This document shows, in pieces, positions 36,277-48,868 of a stretch of DNA of 64,000 nt (its first letter is position 1; each line of letters starts with the position of its first letter). Under the pieces are notes generated by a model that saw only the letters and a program-made list of their open reading frames with translations, did no database searches and was not told the DNA's origin. The DNA comes from Sorangium aterium (GTDB lineage: Bacteria > Myxococcota_A > Polyangia > Polyangiales > Polyangiaceae). The DNA is taken from assembly GCF_028368935.1 (NCBI RefSeq), contig NZ_JAQNDK010000001.1:2666001-2730000 (forward strand), written 5' to 3'. The translations under genes and the position numbers were made by a program.

Positions 36277-37401
36277 TCAGGGCGCGACGAAGTGGCCGGG
36301 CGCCTCGTCTCCGAAGCACAGGCCCATCTCACGGGCCGTGACGACCGTGTCCGAGTCGAGCGGCACCGTCTTCGTCTTGCCGGCGACCTCCTCGAGGGGG
36401 ACGAGCTCGATCCGGTTCGCTCGCAGCGCCACCATCCCGCTGCCGCAGTCCTCGACGAGGCAGCGCGCCGCGGCCGCGCCGAAGCGGAGGGCGAGCAAGC
36501 GATCCGCCGTCGTGGGTCCGCCGCCTCGCTGGAGGTGGCCGAGCACCATCGAGCGCGCTTCCTTGCCGGTGCGGGCCGCGAGCTCCTTCGCCACGCGCTC
36601 GGCCACGCCCCCGAGCACGGCGGTGCGGCGGAAGGCGTCGCCCGCGTCCTTGATGATCAGCTCGCCCCCTTGCGCGTGCGCCCCCTCGGCCGCCACGACG
36701 ATGGAGAAGCGCCGCCCGCGCGACTCCCGCAGGCGGATCTTCTCGGCGATCGCCTCGAACCGGAACGGGATCTCCGGCATCAGGATGGCGTCGGCTCCGC
36801 CGGCGATCCCGGCGTTGAGCGCGATCCAGCCCGCGTGCCGCCCCATCACCTCCACGACCATGATCCGCTCGTGCGCCTCGGTCGTGGTGTGGAGCCGGTC
36901 GAGCGCCTCGGTCGCGATGGAGACCGCCGTGTCGAAGCCGAACGTGAGGTCCGTGCAGCAGACGTCGTTGTCGATCGTCTTCGGTACGCCGATGACGAGG
37001 GGCAGCCCGCGCTGGAGCAGCTGGTGCGCGATCCGCATGGAGCCGTCGCCGCCCACCGAGATGAGCGCGTCGAACCCCTCCGCGCGGAACCGCCGCACGA
37101 GATCCTCGGACCGATCCCGGGGCACGAGCCCGTGCTCGCCTGGCGTCGGGTAGTGGAACGGATCGCCGCGGTTCGCGGTGCCCAGGATGGTGCCCCCGAG
37201 GTGCGCGATGCCCCGGACCCGCTCGCGATCCAGGCGGATGAGCCCGTCCGGAGCGTCGTCGAGCAGCCCGCGGTACCCCTGCCGGATCCCCCAGACCTCC
37301 CAGCCACGCTCGAGCGCGCCGAGCGTGGCCGCGCGGATCACAGCGTTGAGCCCCGGCGCGTCGCCTCCGCCGGTACTGATAGCGATCTTTCGTCCCGCCA
37401 T
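36277..37401 (-). CDS. pfkA: 6-phosphofructokinase
   Basis: A 374-residue enzyme of the PfkA family. It has ISTGGGDAPGLNAVIR at the N-terminus, SVGGDGS (GGDG at 117-120), PKTIDND (140-146) with the proton-abstracting Asp, VEVMGRHAGW and LGHLQRGG. Glycine in the fourth position of GGDG indicates ATP as phosphoryl donor. The lysine in PKTIDND is more usual in PPi-type or mixed-type enzymes, so this belongs to the mixed (Gly/Lys) group, usually ATP-dependent. It makes fructose-1,6-bisphosphate in glycolysis. ATG 37401 is chosen; ATG 37446 upstream has AGGAG too close to be used. Divergent from the membrane protein at 37731. Confidence 0.93.
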   Translation of the reverse strand: MAGRKIAISTGGGDAPGLNAVIRAATLGALERGWEVWGIRQGYRGLLDDAPDGLIRLDRERVRGIAHLGGTILGTANRGDPFHYPTPGEHGLVPRDRSEDLVRRFRAEGFDALISVGGDGSMRIAHQLLQRGLPLVIGVPKTIDNDVCCTDLTFGFDTAVSIATEALDRLHTTTEAHERIMVVEVMGRHAGWIALNAGIAGGADAILMPEIPFRFEAIAEKIRLRESRGRRFSIVVAAEGAHAQGGELIIKDAGDAFRRTAVLGGVAERVAKELAARTGKEARSMVLGHLQRGGGPTTADRLLALRFGAAAARCLVEDCGSGMVALRANRIELVPLEEVAGKTKTVPLDSDTVVTAREMGLCFGDEAPGHFVAP

Positions 37402-37730
37402 GACGCTCGCAGCATCGCGAGCCGCCCCCGGAGACGCAATAGACATCTCCTCGGCCTGGCCTCGAAAGGCTCGGATGCGCGCAACGATGCGGCGGCGCGA
37501 CGACGGGGGACGGCGGCGAACGCGGCGCGCTGGAGGAGCCCAGGGAGCGCGGCGAGGGAGGGCGTGCCTGCGCGAAGCGGCCTTCGCACCCGGCGCGCGC
37601 GTGCGTCGTGTGGTCGGGTCCGCCGCGGGGAGGGTGTCGATCTGGAGGAGCGCAGGCATGACGGTCGCGAGCGCCGGCGACAGGGTATAGGGGGCGTGCG
37701 CATGCGATCACCCCGGCTGCGTGCCCCTGT
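37402..37730. other. Divergent intergenic region, pfkA / UPF0104 gene
   Basis: No gene supported. The frame of pfkA continues upstream on the minus strand to 37659 as arginine-rich sequence with no similarity. Both promoters should lie here, but no clear -35/-10 pair was seen. Confidence 0.5.
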
Positions 37731-38960
37731 ATGAACCGCGCCACCCTGATCCGAGGCATCCAGCTCATCGTCACGCTGACGCTCGCGTCGTTCGCTTACG
37801 TCCTCTACAGCGAGATCCACGACAAGCAGGCGAGCCTCACCGCCGCGTTCGCGCACGTGCGCCCGGGCTGGCTGCTCGTCGGCGCCGTGCTGGCGCTGCA
37901 AGAGGGCGTGTTCGGAGGCCTCAGGATCTGGAGCCTCGGGCGCGTCCTCTGGCCCGAGCTCCGCCTCCGCACCGCGGTGACCTCGGAGTTCGTGCTGATG
38001 TTCTGCGCCGGGGTGACCCCCGGGCAGGCCGGCGCGGCGCCGTCGCAGGCCGCCGTGCTCGTGCACGGCGGCATGCGGCTCGTCGACGTGGCCACGGCCG
38101 AGCTCCTCACCGCCTCGTGCACGATCACCTTCTTCCTCCTGTCCGCCCTCGTCATCTTCGCGCTCCAGCAGGGCGGGATGCTGGTCGTGCAGGCGGGCCC
38201 GCAGATCGAGTGGCTGCTCATCTTCACCGTCGCGATGTTCGGCTCGGCCCTCGTCGCGCTGATCGCCGCGGCGGCGTACCCGCCCCTCCTCAAGGGGATC
38301 GTCCGCGCGCTGTCGGTGCCGCTCGGGAAGCTGCTGCGCGCCGCCCTGCTGGGCGCCCGGCGCGTGCCCCGGCTGCGAGCCCGCGCCGAGGCCGCGCTCG
38401 CCGCCCCCGGCGCCACGACCGCGCGCCTGCTGCTGAGCGTGGACGAGTTCCACCAGGGCTTCCGCATCTACATGCGCCGCGGCAAGCGCGCCTACGCCGC
38501 CGCCCTGCTGCTCACGTTCGGCTTCTTCTGCTCGCGGTTCGCCGTCGCCTACTTCATCCTGCTCGGGCTCGGCATTCCGACCTCGCCCTCGACGTTCGTC
38601 GCGGTAGGCCCGCCGATCGTGCAGGTCGTCCTGATCCAGACGCTGCTCAACTTCGCGCTCTACATGACCCCCACACCAGGCGCGAGCGGCGTCGCCGAGC
38701 TCGGCTCGAACGCGCTCATGTCGCCCTGGGTCCACGGCGCGTTCGTGGTGCCGTACGTCGTCCTCTGGCGGGTGCTCACCCTGTTCCTCTGCATGTTCGT
38801 CGGGGGGGTCTACGTCTTCCGCTACCTCGGCACCGACGTGCTCGAGGAGCGCGTGAAGCAGACGGAGGCAGAGAAGCGCGCGCTCGCGGAGGCGGCGCGC
38901 GCCGGGAGGGCGCCGCTGGATGGGGAGGACGCCGCCGACCGGCAGCGAGGCGTGGGGTGA
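37731..38960 (+). CDS. UPF0104 / lysylphosphatidylglycerol-synthase-TM family membrane protein
   Basis: A 409-residue membrane protein with about eight helices and family signatures GVTPGQAGAAPSQ and TPTPGASGVAE. These belong to the flippase-like domain found in MprF-type proteins and in stand-alone UPF0104 proteins. Without the aminoacyl-transfer domain it is probably a lipid or glycolipid translocase, not a lysyl transferase. The last about 45 residues form a charged cytoplasmic helix (EERVKQTEAEKRALAEAA). It ends 72 bases before the convergent HtrA gene, with a hairpin between them. Confidence 0.88.
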   Translation: MNRATLIRGIQLIVTLTLASFAYVLYSEIHDKQASLTAAFAHVRPGWLLVGAVLALQEGVFGGLRIWSLGRVLWPELRLRTAVTSEFVLMFCAGVTPGQAGAAPSQAAVLVHGGMRLVDVATAELLTASCTITFFLLSALVIFALQQGGMLVVQAGPQIEWLLIFTVAMFGSALVALIAAAAYPPLLKGIVRALSVPLGKLLRAALLGARRVPRLRARAEAALAAPGATTARLLLSVDEFHQGFRIYMRRGKRAYAAALLLTFGFFCSRFAVAYFILLGLGIPTSPSTFVAVGPPIVQVVLIQTLLNFALYMTPTPGASGVAELGSNALMSPWVHGAFVVPYVVLWRVLTLFLCMFVGGVYVFRYLGTDVLEERVKQTEAEKRALAEAARAGRAPLDGEDAADRQRGVG

Positions 38961-38980
38961 CGCGGGAACGGGGTTGGCCT

Positions 38981-39008
38981 GGCTGGCGCAGGCCGGCTCA
39001 CGCCAGCC
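38981..39008. terminator. Hairpin between convergent genes
   Basis: GGCTGGCG (38981-38988) pairs exactly with CGCCAGCC (39001-39008) around a 12-base loop. It lies between the stops of the UPF0104 gene and the HtrA gene and could terminate both, although there is no U run. Confidence 0.5.
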
Positions 39009-39032
39009 GCGCCAGCCCCGCCCGGCGCAGGA

Positions 39033-40526
39033 TCAGCGCGCGGGGATCGGCACGGCCGCGAACTGGACGAGCTTCCCGCGCCGCACCTTGAGGAGGGCGA
39101 CCGACCCGTCCTTGAGCTTGCCGATGGCCGCGCGGAGGCCGGCGACATCCTTCACGGGGGCGCCGTTCACCTCGAGGATCACGTCGCCCACCTCGATCTC
39201 CTGGACCTTGCTGCCCGAGGCGAACCCGTCGACCCGCACCCCGCCGCCCGGGGCCTCGGAGACCTGGATGCCGAGCTTCTCGGCGCTCAGCTGGCGCTCG
39301 GGCCGGGCGCCCTGGCTCGGCCGCTCACGGCCCGCCGCGTCGCCCTCCTCGTCTTGCAGCGCGTCCAGCTTGGCCGTGACCTGTTGCTGCTTCTGGGCGC
39401 GCACCAGCGTCACCGCGATCTCGGCGCCGGGCGCGTTGCGCGCCACGTTGCGCCGCAGCTCCTCGGCGTGGTTGATGGGGACGCCGTTCACGTTCACGAT
39501 CACGTCGCCCGGCTTGATGCCGGCGCGCGCGGCCGCGCCGCCCGGCTCGACCTCGGCGACGAGCGCGCCCCGAGGCCCGTCCAGGTGGAGCGCGCTGGCG
39601 AGATCGCGCGTGACGGGCTGGAACAGGAGGCCGAGCTTGCCGCGCTCGACGAAGCCCTTCTCACGGAGCTGCGGGAGCACGTCCTTCAGCGCGTCGATCG
39701 GGATCGCGAAGCCGATGCCGTTCGCGCCCGCCCGGATCGCGGTGTTGATGCCCACGACCTCGCCCCGCCAGTTGAACAGCGGGCCGCCGCTGTTGCCCGG
39801 GTTGATCGACGCGTCGGTCTGGATGAAGTCGTCGTACGGCCCAGCGCCGATCGCGCGCGCCTTCGCGCTGACGATGCCGAGCGTGACCGTGTGGCCGAGC
39901 CCGAAGGGGTTGCCGACCGCGAGCACGTGCTCGCCGACCCGCAGCTGCTCGCTCGCCCCGAGCGGCGCCACAGGCAGGCCGCTCGCGCCCTTCAGGCGGA
40001 GGAGCGCGAGATCGAGCTTGGGATCGCGGCCGACGACCTCGGCATCGAACTCCCGCTCGTCGGCGAGCCGCACGCGGACGCCGGACGCGTCGTGGATGAC
40101 GTGCTCGTTCGTCACGACGTAGCCGCTCGGGTCGATGATGAAGCCGGTACCGAGCGCCGTCTGGGTCGGCTGCTGGCCCCGCGGGTTGAGCCGGCCGCCG
40201 CCTTGCGGGCCTTGCGGACCGAAGAAGAACTGGAAGGGGTCGAGCCCTTCGGGGCCCTGGACCTCATGCGTCGTCGTGATGTTGACGACCATCGGCTTGA
40301 CCCGCTCTGACAGGGCGGCGACATCGAAGGTGGCCGGCACCGGCGCCGTCGCCGGCGGGAGCGTCACGGTCGCCACCGGCGGCGCCGCGGCCTGCGGCGA
40401 GGCAGCGGCCTGGGTGGAAGGCGGCGCGGCGTGGGCCTGTTGACCGCAGCCGCCAAGGGCCAGCCCCGCTGCCATGAGCAAGGCGAGGGCCGAAGCGCGC
40501 GAACGATAGGAAACCGCTTGAATCAT
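39033..40526 (-). CDS. DegP/HtrA-family serine protease lipoprotein
   Basis: A 497-residue periplasmic protease-chaperone. It has a signal with lipobox (LALGGC, Cys27) and an Ala/Pro linker to about residue 65. The trypsin-like domain has the triad H142 (TNEHVIHD), D172 (KLDLALLRL) and S246 (NPGNSGGPL). Two PDZ domains follow, about 290-385 (with GIKPGDVIVNVNG) and 410-490 (with VGDVILEVNGAPV). It degrades or refolds damaged envelope proteins. ATG 40526 is preceded by GGAG in the gap; the longer frame lacks a signal. Lipidation, unlike soluble DegP, suggests attachment to a membrane. Divergent from proC. Confidence 0.93.
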   Translation of the reverse strand: MIQAVSYRSRASALALLMAAGLALGGCGQQAHAAPPSTQAAASPQAAAPPVATVTLPPATAPVPATFDVAALSERVKPMVVNITTTHEVQGPEGLDPFQFFFGPQGPQGGGRLNPRGQQPTQTALGTGFIIDPSGYVVTNEHVIHDASGVRVRLADEREFDAEVVGRDPKLDLALLRLKGASGLPVAPLGASEQLRVGEHVLAVGNPFGLGHTVTLGIVSAKARAIGAGPYDDFIQTDASINPGNSGGPLFNWRGEVVGINTAIRAGANGIGFAIPIDALKDVLPQLREKGFVERGKLGLLFQPVTRDLASALHLDGPRGALVAEVEPGGAAARAGIKPGDVIVNVNGVPINHAEELRRNVARNAPGAEIAVTLVRAQKQQQVTAKLDALQDEEGDAAGRERPSQGARPERQLSAEKLGIQVSEAPGGGVRVDGFASGSKVQEIEVGDVILEVNGAPVKDVAGLRAAIGKLKDGSVALLKVRRGKLVQFAAVPIPAR

Positions 40527-40778
40527 GAAATCTCCGTCAGGCAGTCGAAAGGTCCCGTCCTGCCATCGACGAACATGGGAGCGACAGCGTTCATTCCGCC
40601 GCACCAATAACGCCGCAGCCTCGGCTGACAAGGGCGCTCGCCTCGGTGCTGGCGAGCGGGCCCCGCGCCTGCCTGCCCGTCCACGGCGGCACGCAGCCGG
40701 ACGGCGGTGTCCGTCGAGATTTGAGCCGCGCGCTCGGCAAGGCTGCTAGGGTGCGCCCTCCTGGAGGAGAGGCGAGCG

Positions 40779-41636
40779 ATGGCGAGCGATGAGGGTCTGC
40801 TGCGAGGGCGCAAGATCGGGTTTCTTGGCGGCGGAAACATGGCGGAGGCGCTCATCCGCGGCCTCGTCCAGGGGGGCGCCGTGGGCGCGGAGCAGATCCG
40901 CGCGAGCGATCTCAAGGGCGAGCGGCTCTCGTTTCTCCGCGGGCGCTATGGCATCGAGACCACCGAGGACAACGAGGCGCTCTGCCAGTGGGCCGACGTC
41001 CTCGTCATCGCCGTCAAGCCGCAGATCGTCGATCGCATCCTCGCCCCCATCTCGTCGGGGCTCGGCCGCTCGGACGTCGTGATCTCGGTGGCGGCCGGCG
41101 TGCCGATCGACGCCATCGAGGCGCGCCTGCCCGAGGGCGCGCGCGTCATCCGCAGCATGCCGAACACAGCGGCGATCGCGCTCGCCGGCGCCACGGCGAT
41201 CGCCGCCGGGAGCCACGCCACGAGCGAGGACGTCGAGATCGCGCGGACCCTGTTCCAGGCGGTCGGCCGCGTCGTCGTGCTCGACGAGTCGCTGCTCGAC
41301 GCCGTGACCGGCCTGTCGGGCAGCGGCCCGGCCTATGTCATGGTGATGATCGAGGCGCTCGCGGACGGCGGCGTGAAGGTCGGCCTCGGCCGGGACGCGG
41401 CGCTGCTGCTCGCGGCGCAGACGGTGTACGGCGCCGCCAAGCTCCAGCTCGAGACCGGCGAGCACCCGGGCCGCCTGAAGGACATGGTGACGAGCCCCGG
41501 CGGCACGGCCATCGCGGGGCTCCACACGCTGGAGGCAGGCGGCCTCCGCCGCACCTTGATCGACGCGGTCGAGGCGGCGTCCAACCGCTCGGCCGAGCTG
41601 GGCGCCCAGATGGCGCAGAAGCTCCGCCGCACCTGA
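40779..41636 (+). CDS. proC: Pyrroline-5-carboxylate reductase
   Basis: A 285-residue enzyme for the last step of proline synthesis, reducing pyrroline-5-carboxylate with NAD(P)H. The Rossmann loop IGFLGGGNMAEALIRG is at about 13-28, VIAVKPQ follows, and the C-terminal signature region (GLSGSGPAYVMVMIEALAD, split) with MVTSPGGTAIAGLH is intact. A GGAGGAGAGG sequence precedes ATG 40779. It has standard length and stands alone, followed by about 590 non-coding bases before RNase P RNA. Confidence 0.95.
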   Translation: MASDEGLLRGRKIGFLGGGNMAEALIRGLVQGGAVGAEQIRASDLKGERLSFLRGRYGIETTEDNEALCQWADVLVIAVKPQIVDRILAPISSGLGRSDVVISVAAGVPIDAIEARLPEGARVIRSMPNTAAIALAGATAIAAGSHATSEDVEIARTLFQAVGRVVVLDESLLDAVTGLSGSGPAYVMVMIEALADGGVKVGLGRDAALLLAAQTVYGAAKLQLETGEHPGRLKDMVTSPGGTAIAGLHTLEAGGLRRTLIDAVEAASNRSAELGAQMAQKLRRT

Positions 41637-42186
41637 ACCTGACAGGGAGCGCGCCTGTCCCTGATCGCTGGATACGAGCATGGGGGCAACCCCAGGCGGA
41701 GCGTTTGCCACCTCCGCCGAAGTGCGGTGTGTCCACGAGGCACGCTGAGCAAGCACGCCACACAAAGAGCGTTTCACCCGGGATCTCTACAGCGCTCCCG
41801 CTCCCGCCCCTCCAGAGAGTTCGACCACGCGGAGCCGGCGTTCGCCGGGCATCCTCAGGATCGATCGATGTGGGCTCGCGTCGAGATATCGCTCTCTCGT
41901 TCAGCCGTACTTCCACTCCCCGTCGACCGCACCACGCGCGGTGTCACCGCCGGAGCTTGGCCTCGAAACTACAAGACGAGACACTCCACGGCATGCAGAC
42001 AACACGACTTCTCCTTGCAGGGGTGGTTTGACGGGTCCCAGCGGCGGCGATGTCTGTCGTACCGCGTACCGCGTACCGCGATCGAGACGCTCTGCGAGGT
42101 CGCGCCCGTGACGTGCCCCGAGGTCCACGACGCGCGCTGCGCGCTCCACCCCCTGGCTCGCGCCGCCCGTTCTCCGACCTCAGGTG
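41637..42186. other. Non-coding stretch between proC and rnpB
   Basis: About 550 bases of lower and more even G+C than the genes, with many short frames but no coding-like bias. CAGGGA/TCCCTG near 41643-41664 could form a small hairpin after proC. Three 8-bp units (CGTACCGC) lie in tandem near 42059-42082. Nothing else is recognised. Confidence 0.5.
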
Positions 42187-42215
42187 TTGGCGTTCGGCCG
42201 GCTCTTGACTATGTT
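42187..42215 (+). promoter_or_regulatory. Sigma-70 type promoter of rnpB
   Basis: TTGGCG (42187-42192) and TATGTT (42210-42215) are separated by 17 bases. Transcription would start near 42222-42224, exactly where the P1 stem of RNase P RNA begins. The match to consensus (4 of 6 in each box) and the spacing make it a good housekeeping promoter. Confidence 0.65.
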
Positions 42216-42223
42216 CGCCGCGT

Positions 42224-42687
42224 CGCAGCGGGACAGGCGATCGCCGGCGGGCGGGGAAACCCGGCCGCGGGAGGAAAGTCCGAGCTCCGCAGGGCAGGGT
42301 GCCGGGTAACGCCCGGTGAGAGCGATCTCGAGGAAAGTGCAACAGAGAATAGACCGCCGCGCCGCGCGCTTCGCGAGGGCAAGGAGCCTCCTGCCCGGAT
42401 GGGCTGGGCTCCGGAGCCTCCGCTGGCTCGCCGCGCGGCAAGGGTGAAACGGCGGGGTAAGAGCCCACCGCGCCCTTGGCAACAAGGGCGGCACGGCAAA
42501 CCCCACCTGGAGCAAGGCCGCGTAGGGAGGCGTCCGCGACGGCGACAGCCGCCGCGGCGAGGGTTGCCCGCCCCAGGCCTCCGGGTTGGCTGCTTGAGGC
42601 GCGCGGCGACGCGCGTCCTAGAGGAATGATCGCCAGCGCGAGGGGGGCGACTCCCCGCGCAACAGAACTCGGCTTACGTCTCCTGCG
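42224..42687 (+). ncRNA. rnpB: RNase P RNA (class A)
   Basis: This is the catalytic RNA that trims 5' leaders from tRNA precursors. The conserved core is clear: GAGGAAAGTCCGAGCTCC with the CAGGGCAGGGTGCCGGGTAA segment after it, CAACAGAGAATAGACCGCC, AAGGGTGAAACGGCGGGGTA followed by AGAGCCCACCGC, GCAAACCCCACCTGGAGCAA, TAGAGGAATGATC and ACAGAACTCGGCTTACG. The termini are set by pairing of CGCAG-GG-AC at 42224 with GTCTCCTGCG ending at 42687 (P1). Open frames crossing it are artefacts. Confidence 0.95.
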
Positions 42688-42688
42688 A

Positions 42689-42725
42689 CCACGAAGCTCC
42701 GCCCCGGCGGGGCTTCGTGCTTTTG
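42689..42725 (+). terminator. Rho-independent terminator of rnpB
   Basis: ACGAAGCTCCGCC and GGCGGGGCTTCGT (ending 42718) form a 13-bp stem with one G-U pair, followed by GCTTTTG. It lies directly after the RNase P RNA and also just beyond the end of the leftward sigma factor gene. Confidence 0.85.
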
Positions 42726-42756
42726 TGCTCGCCCGCCGCTCACCTGTGGCAAATCG

Positions 42757-43608
42757 CTACGCTGCCAGCGGCTGGAGGCGGTCGCGCAGCTTTTTCTTGG
42801 CGCGCGCCTCGAGCTGCCGAGCCCGCTCGCGCGACACGCCCAGGCGACGCCCGATCTCGGCGAGCGACAGCTCCTCCTCGGGATCCGCCATCATCCGGGT
42901 CTCGACGATGTACCGCTCCCGCGGGTCCAGGTTCTCGACCGCCTGCGTCAGCCGCTCCCGGAGCAGGGCCCCCTCCTCTGCGCGCGAGAAGCGCTCCTCC
43001 TGGTCCTGATCGTCCGCGGGCAGCGTGTCGACAAGCGACCGGGCGCCGTCCTCGAACACCTTCGTGTCGAGCGAGACGTCCCGGGCCTCCAGCCGGTGAG
43101 CCATCTCCAGCACCTTCTCCGCGGGCGCGCCGAACTTCTCGGCCAGCAGCCGATCCCCCTCCTCCCCCTCGCCCACGAGGCCCGCGATGCGCGCCCGCTC
43201 CCGCCGCAACCGGAAGAACATCTTCGAGCGGAGCGGGCCCGAGCCCACGCCGACCAGGCTCCAGGAGTGGATGACGTGGTTCAGGATGTACGCCCGGATC
43301 CAGTAGGCCGCGTAGGTCACGAAGCGGTTTCCGCGGTCCGGGTCGTACTTGCGGATCGCGTGGACGATCCCGAAGTTCCCCTCGGCGATGAGATCGGCGA
43401 GCGGGATCCCGTAACGCCGGTAGCTGATGGCTATCGAGACAACATGCCTCAGGTTTGCGAGCGCGAGCGCGGCTGCGGCCTGCTCGTCGCCGTGGTCCCG
43501 CCACCGTCGAGCGAGCTCGACTTCTTCCTCGCGCGACAGCTCCGGGATCTGCCGAACATGCGTGATGTAGCGCGAAACCGCGCTGGCCTGATCTCGGGAC
43601 GTTTGCAC
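42757..43608 (-). CDS. rpoH: RpoH-like (sigma-32 family) sigma factor
   Basis: A 283-residue sigma factor. Region 1.2/2 (SRYITHVRQIPELSREEEVE onwards; LANLRHVVSIAISYRRYGIP; DLIAEGNFGIVHAIRKYDPD; FVTYAAYWIRAYI) resembles heat-shock sigma-32. Region 4 has DPRERYIVETRMM and LSLAEIGRRLGVSRERARQL. It would recruit polymerase to stress or developmental promoters; Myxococcus SigB and SigC belong to this group. GTG 43608 is chosen because AAGGAAA lies upstream at good distance and the length equals that of RpoH. An ATG at 43779 would add 57 residues of Pro/Arg-rich sequence. Confidence 0.88.
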   Translation of the reverse strand: MQTSRDQASAVSRYITHVRQIPELSREEEVELARRWRDHGDEQAAAALALANLRHVVSIAISYRRYGIPLADLIAEGNFGIVHAIRKYDPDRGNRFVTYAAYWIRAYILNHVIHSWSLVGVGSGPLRSKMFFRLRRERARIAGLVGEGEEGDRLLAEKFGAPAEKVLEMAHRLEARDVSLDTKVFEDGARSLVDTLPADDQDQEERFSRAEEGALLRERLTQAVENLDPRERYIVETRMMADPEEELSLAEIGRRLGVSRERARQLEARAKKKLRDRLQPLAA

Positions 43609-44054
43609 AGGGTTTCCTTCGAGGTCCGAAGACCCCGGTTCGGTTGATGAGGCCGGCCGATGCCGGACCCCGGCTCCTGCTGTCGAGGTCGGCCGGGGCC
43701 GGACCTCGATCGCGTTGATCGCCTCGCCGGCACTTGCCGCCGAAGTGGTTGGTTCGAGATTCCGAAGAGAGCAGCCCACCCAGGCTGCGATGCAGCTGGC
43801 ATGCCGCCCCGGGCGGGCAGCTTGTACACCATGGCTGCGAAGCGCTGGCGCATGCGCCTCAGGCTCGCCCGCGCGAGGGACGAGCCAAACCGGAGGCGCT
43901 AGAGAGCCAGGAAGTCCGCGATGCTCCGGGCAGACGCGCTCTCGCGGCCCGTGTGCATCTCGCGTCGGCCGCTCCAGGGACGAGCGGCGCGAGCCAGGAC
44001 GGAAGCGACGCCCGCGAAGAGGGCGGGCGCCTGCTCAGACGGAATCTGACGGAA
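43609..44054. other. Non-coding region upstream of the RpoH-like gene
   Basis: About 446 bases between the sigma factor start and the end of the Fe-S carrier gene. No gene is supported. The last 20 bases hold extra copies of the 10-bp repeat that spans the Fe-S carrier stop codon. Confidence 0.5.

Positions 44055-44064
<10 letters not shown>
44035..44064. repeat. 10-bp tandem repeat across the stop codon of the Fe-S carrier gene
   Basis: Three 10-bp units (TCAGACGGAA, TCTGACGGAA, TCAGACGGAG) occupy 44035-44064. TCA at 44055-44057 is the complement of the TGA stop of the leftward gene; a second TGA lies 20 bases downstream. The period of 10 is 1 modulo 3, so the extra stop is in another frame. 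Confidence 0.85.
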
Positions 44065-44378
<314 letters not shown>

Positions 44379-44969
44379 CCTGGAATCTCCTCTGCGTGCT
44401 TTGTCGGCGGGGGACAGCAGGTCCTGTCTCTGACGGGGCGCTCGCCCCGCCGGAAGGCGAACCGTGCGGTGAACCCGGCCGGCCGTGCCCTGGGTGGGGT
44501 GCTCAGGGCTCGCCAAAGATACGCACCTTCAGCGATGTCCGCCAGTGCCTCAGCCGGAGCGGCGTCGGGCGGCACCCTGGTCGCCCGTTCGTCCAGGGAT
44601 ACCACCAGCCCGCCGTTCGCCCCGCCCGTGCGCCCAGACGCGACCCCCGACCGCTCATCCAGCATCGTCGCAGCCTCATCCAGCAGCATCGCAGCGTCGA
44701 CGGATGAGCCCGCGGCCAGGACCGCCGCCGCCCGCTCGCAGCCGACGCTTGACGCCGGCCGACAGACCCGGCAGCGTTCAATCTGTTAATCCGGATTGAG
44801 AGATAAACATCTCGGTCCGGAGCCGTCGCCTGGGGCCGGCCTCGACCGCTCCCCATCCGGACCGCAAGCCGGACGGCGGCGGGCCCCGGGCCGCCCTGCC
44901 CTCGCAGCAGAACGGCTGCCCTGCGGCCGCAACCCCCACGGGAAAGAAGCGCAGGAGATGAGCAGAGTC
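44379..44969. other. Intergenic region with metH leader
   Basis: About 590 bases between divergent genes. The first 370 bases show nothing clear. From 44779 to 44820 lies an AT-richer patch with nested inverted repeats, listed separately. No cobalamin box and no SAH or SAM riboswitch core could be recognised. Confidence 0.5.
44779..44820 (+). promoter_or_regulatory. Nested inverted repeats upstream of metH
   Basis: CAATC/GATTG (44779-44783, 44794-44798), the perfect palindrome AATCCGGATT (44788-44797), CCGGA/TCCGG (44791-44795, 44816-44820) and GAGAT/ATCTC (44800-44804, 44809-44813) overlap in 42 bases. They could be operator sites or alternative RNA hairpins controlling metH about 150 bases downstream. 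No regulator can be named. Confidence 0.4.
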
Positions 44970-48740
<3,771 letters not shown>

Positions 48741-48848
48741 CGACGGGCGGAAGCGGCGATGAGCCCAGGGGCGCCCGTTCCAGCGCAAGGTCATCGCAGG
48801 GGCAGCGTCCGAGCGCGGCAGCAATCCGACGCAGACCGCGCGACGAAC

Positions 48849-48862
48849 GTTGTGATAACAAC
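48849..48862 (+). promoter_or_regulatory. Inverted repeat at the methyltransferase start region
   Basis: GTTGT-GATA-ACAAC forms a perfect 5-bp inverted repeat in an AT-rich patch 7-20 bases upstream of ATG 48869, where a ribosome-binding site would normally lie. No purine-rich site is present. It could be an operator, or a leader hairpin that hides the start. Confidence 0.45.
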
Positions 48863-48868
48863 ATCCCC

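Noticed and set aside
42195-42210. Sigma-54 type promoter for rnpB (GG-N10-GC around TTGGCGTTCGGCCGGC)
   Set aside because: Lacks the TTGC half and RNase P RNA should be constitutive; the sigma-70 type pair fits the RNA 5' end.
41727-42629. Open frames across the proC-rnpB gap and RNase P RNA
   Set aside because: They overlap the conserved RNase P RNA and show no coding bias.
43725-43775. tRNA-like T-arm (GGTTCGAGATTCC)
   Set aside because: Neighbouring stems do not pair and there is no acceptor or anticodon arm.
44700-44960. Cobalamin, SAM or SAH riboswitch before metH
   Set aside because: No B12-box or SAH core pattern could be found by eye; only unassigned inverted repeats are reported.
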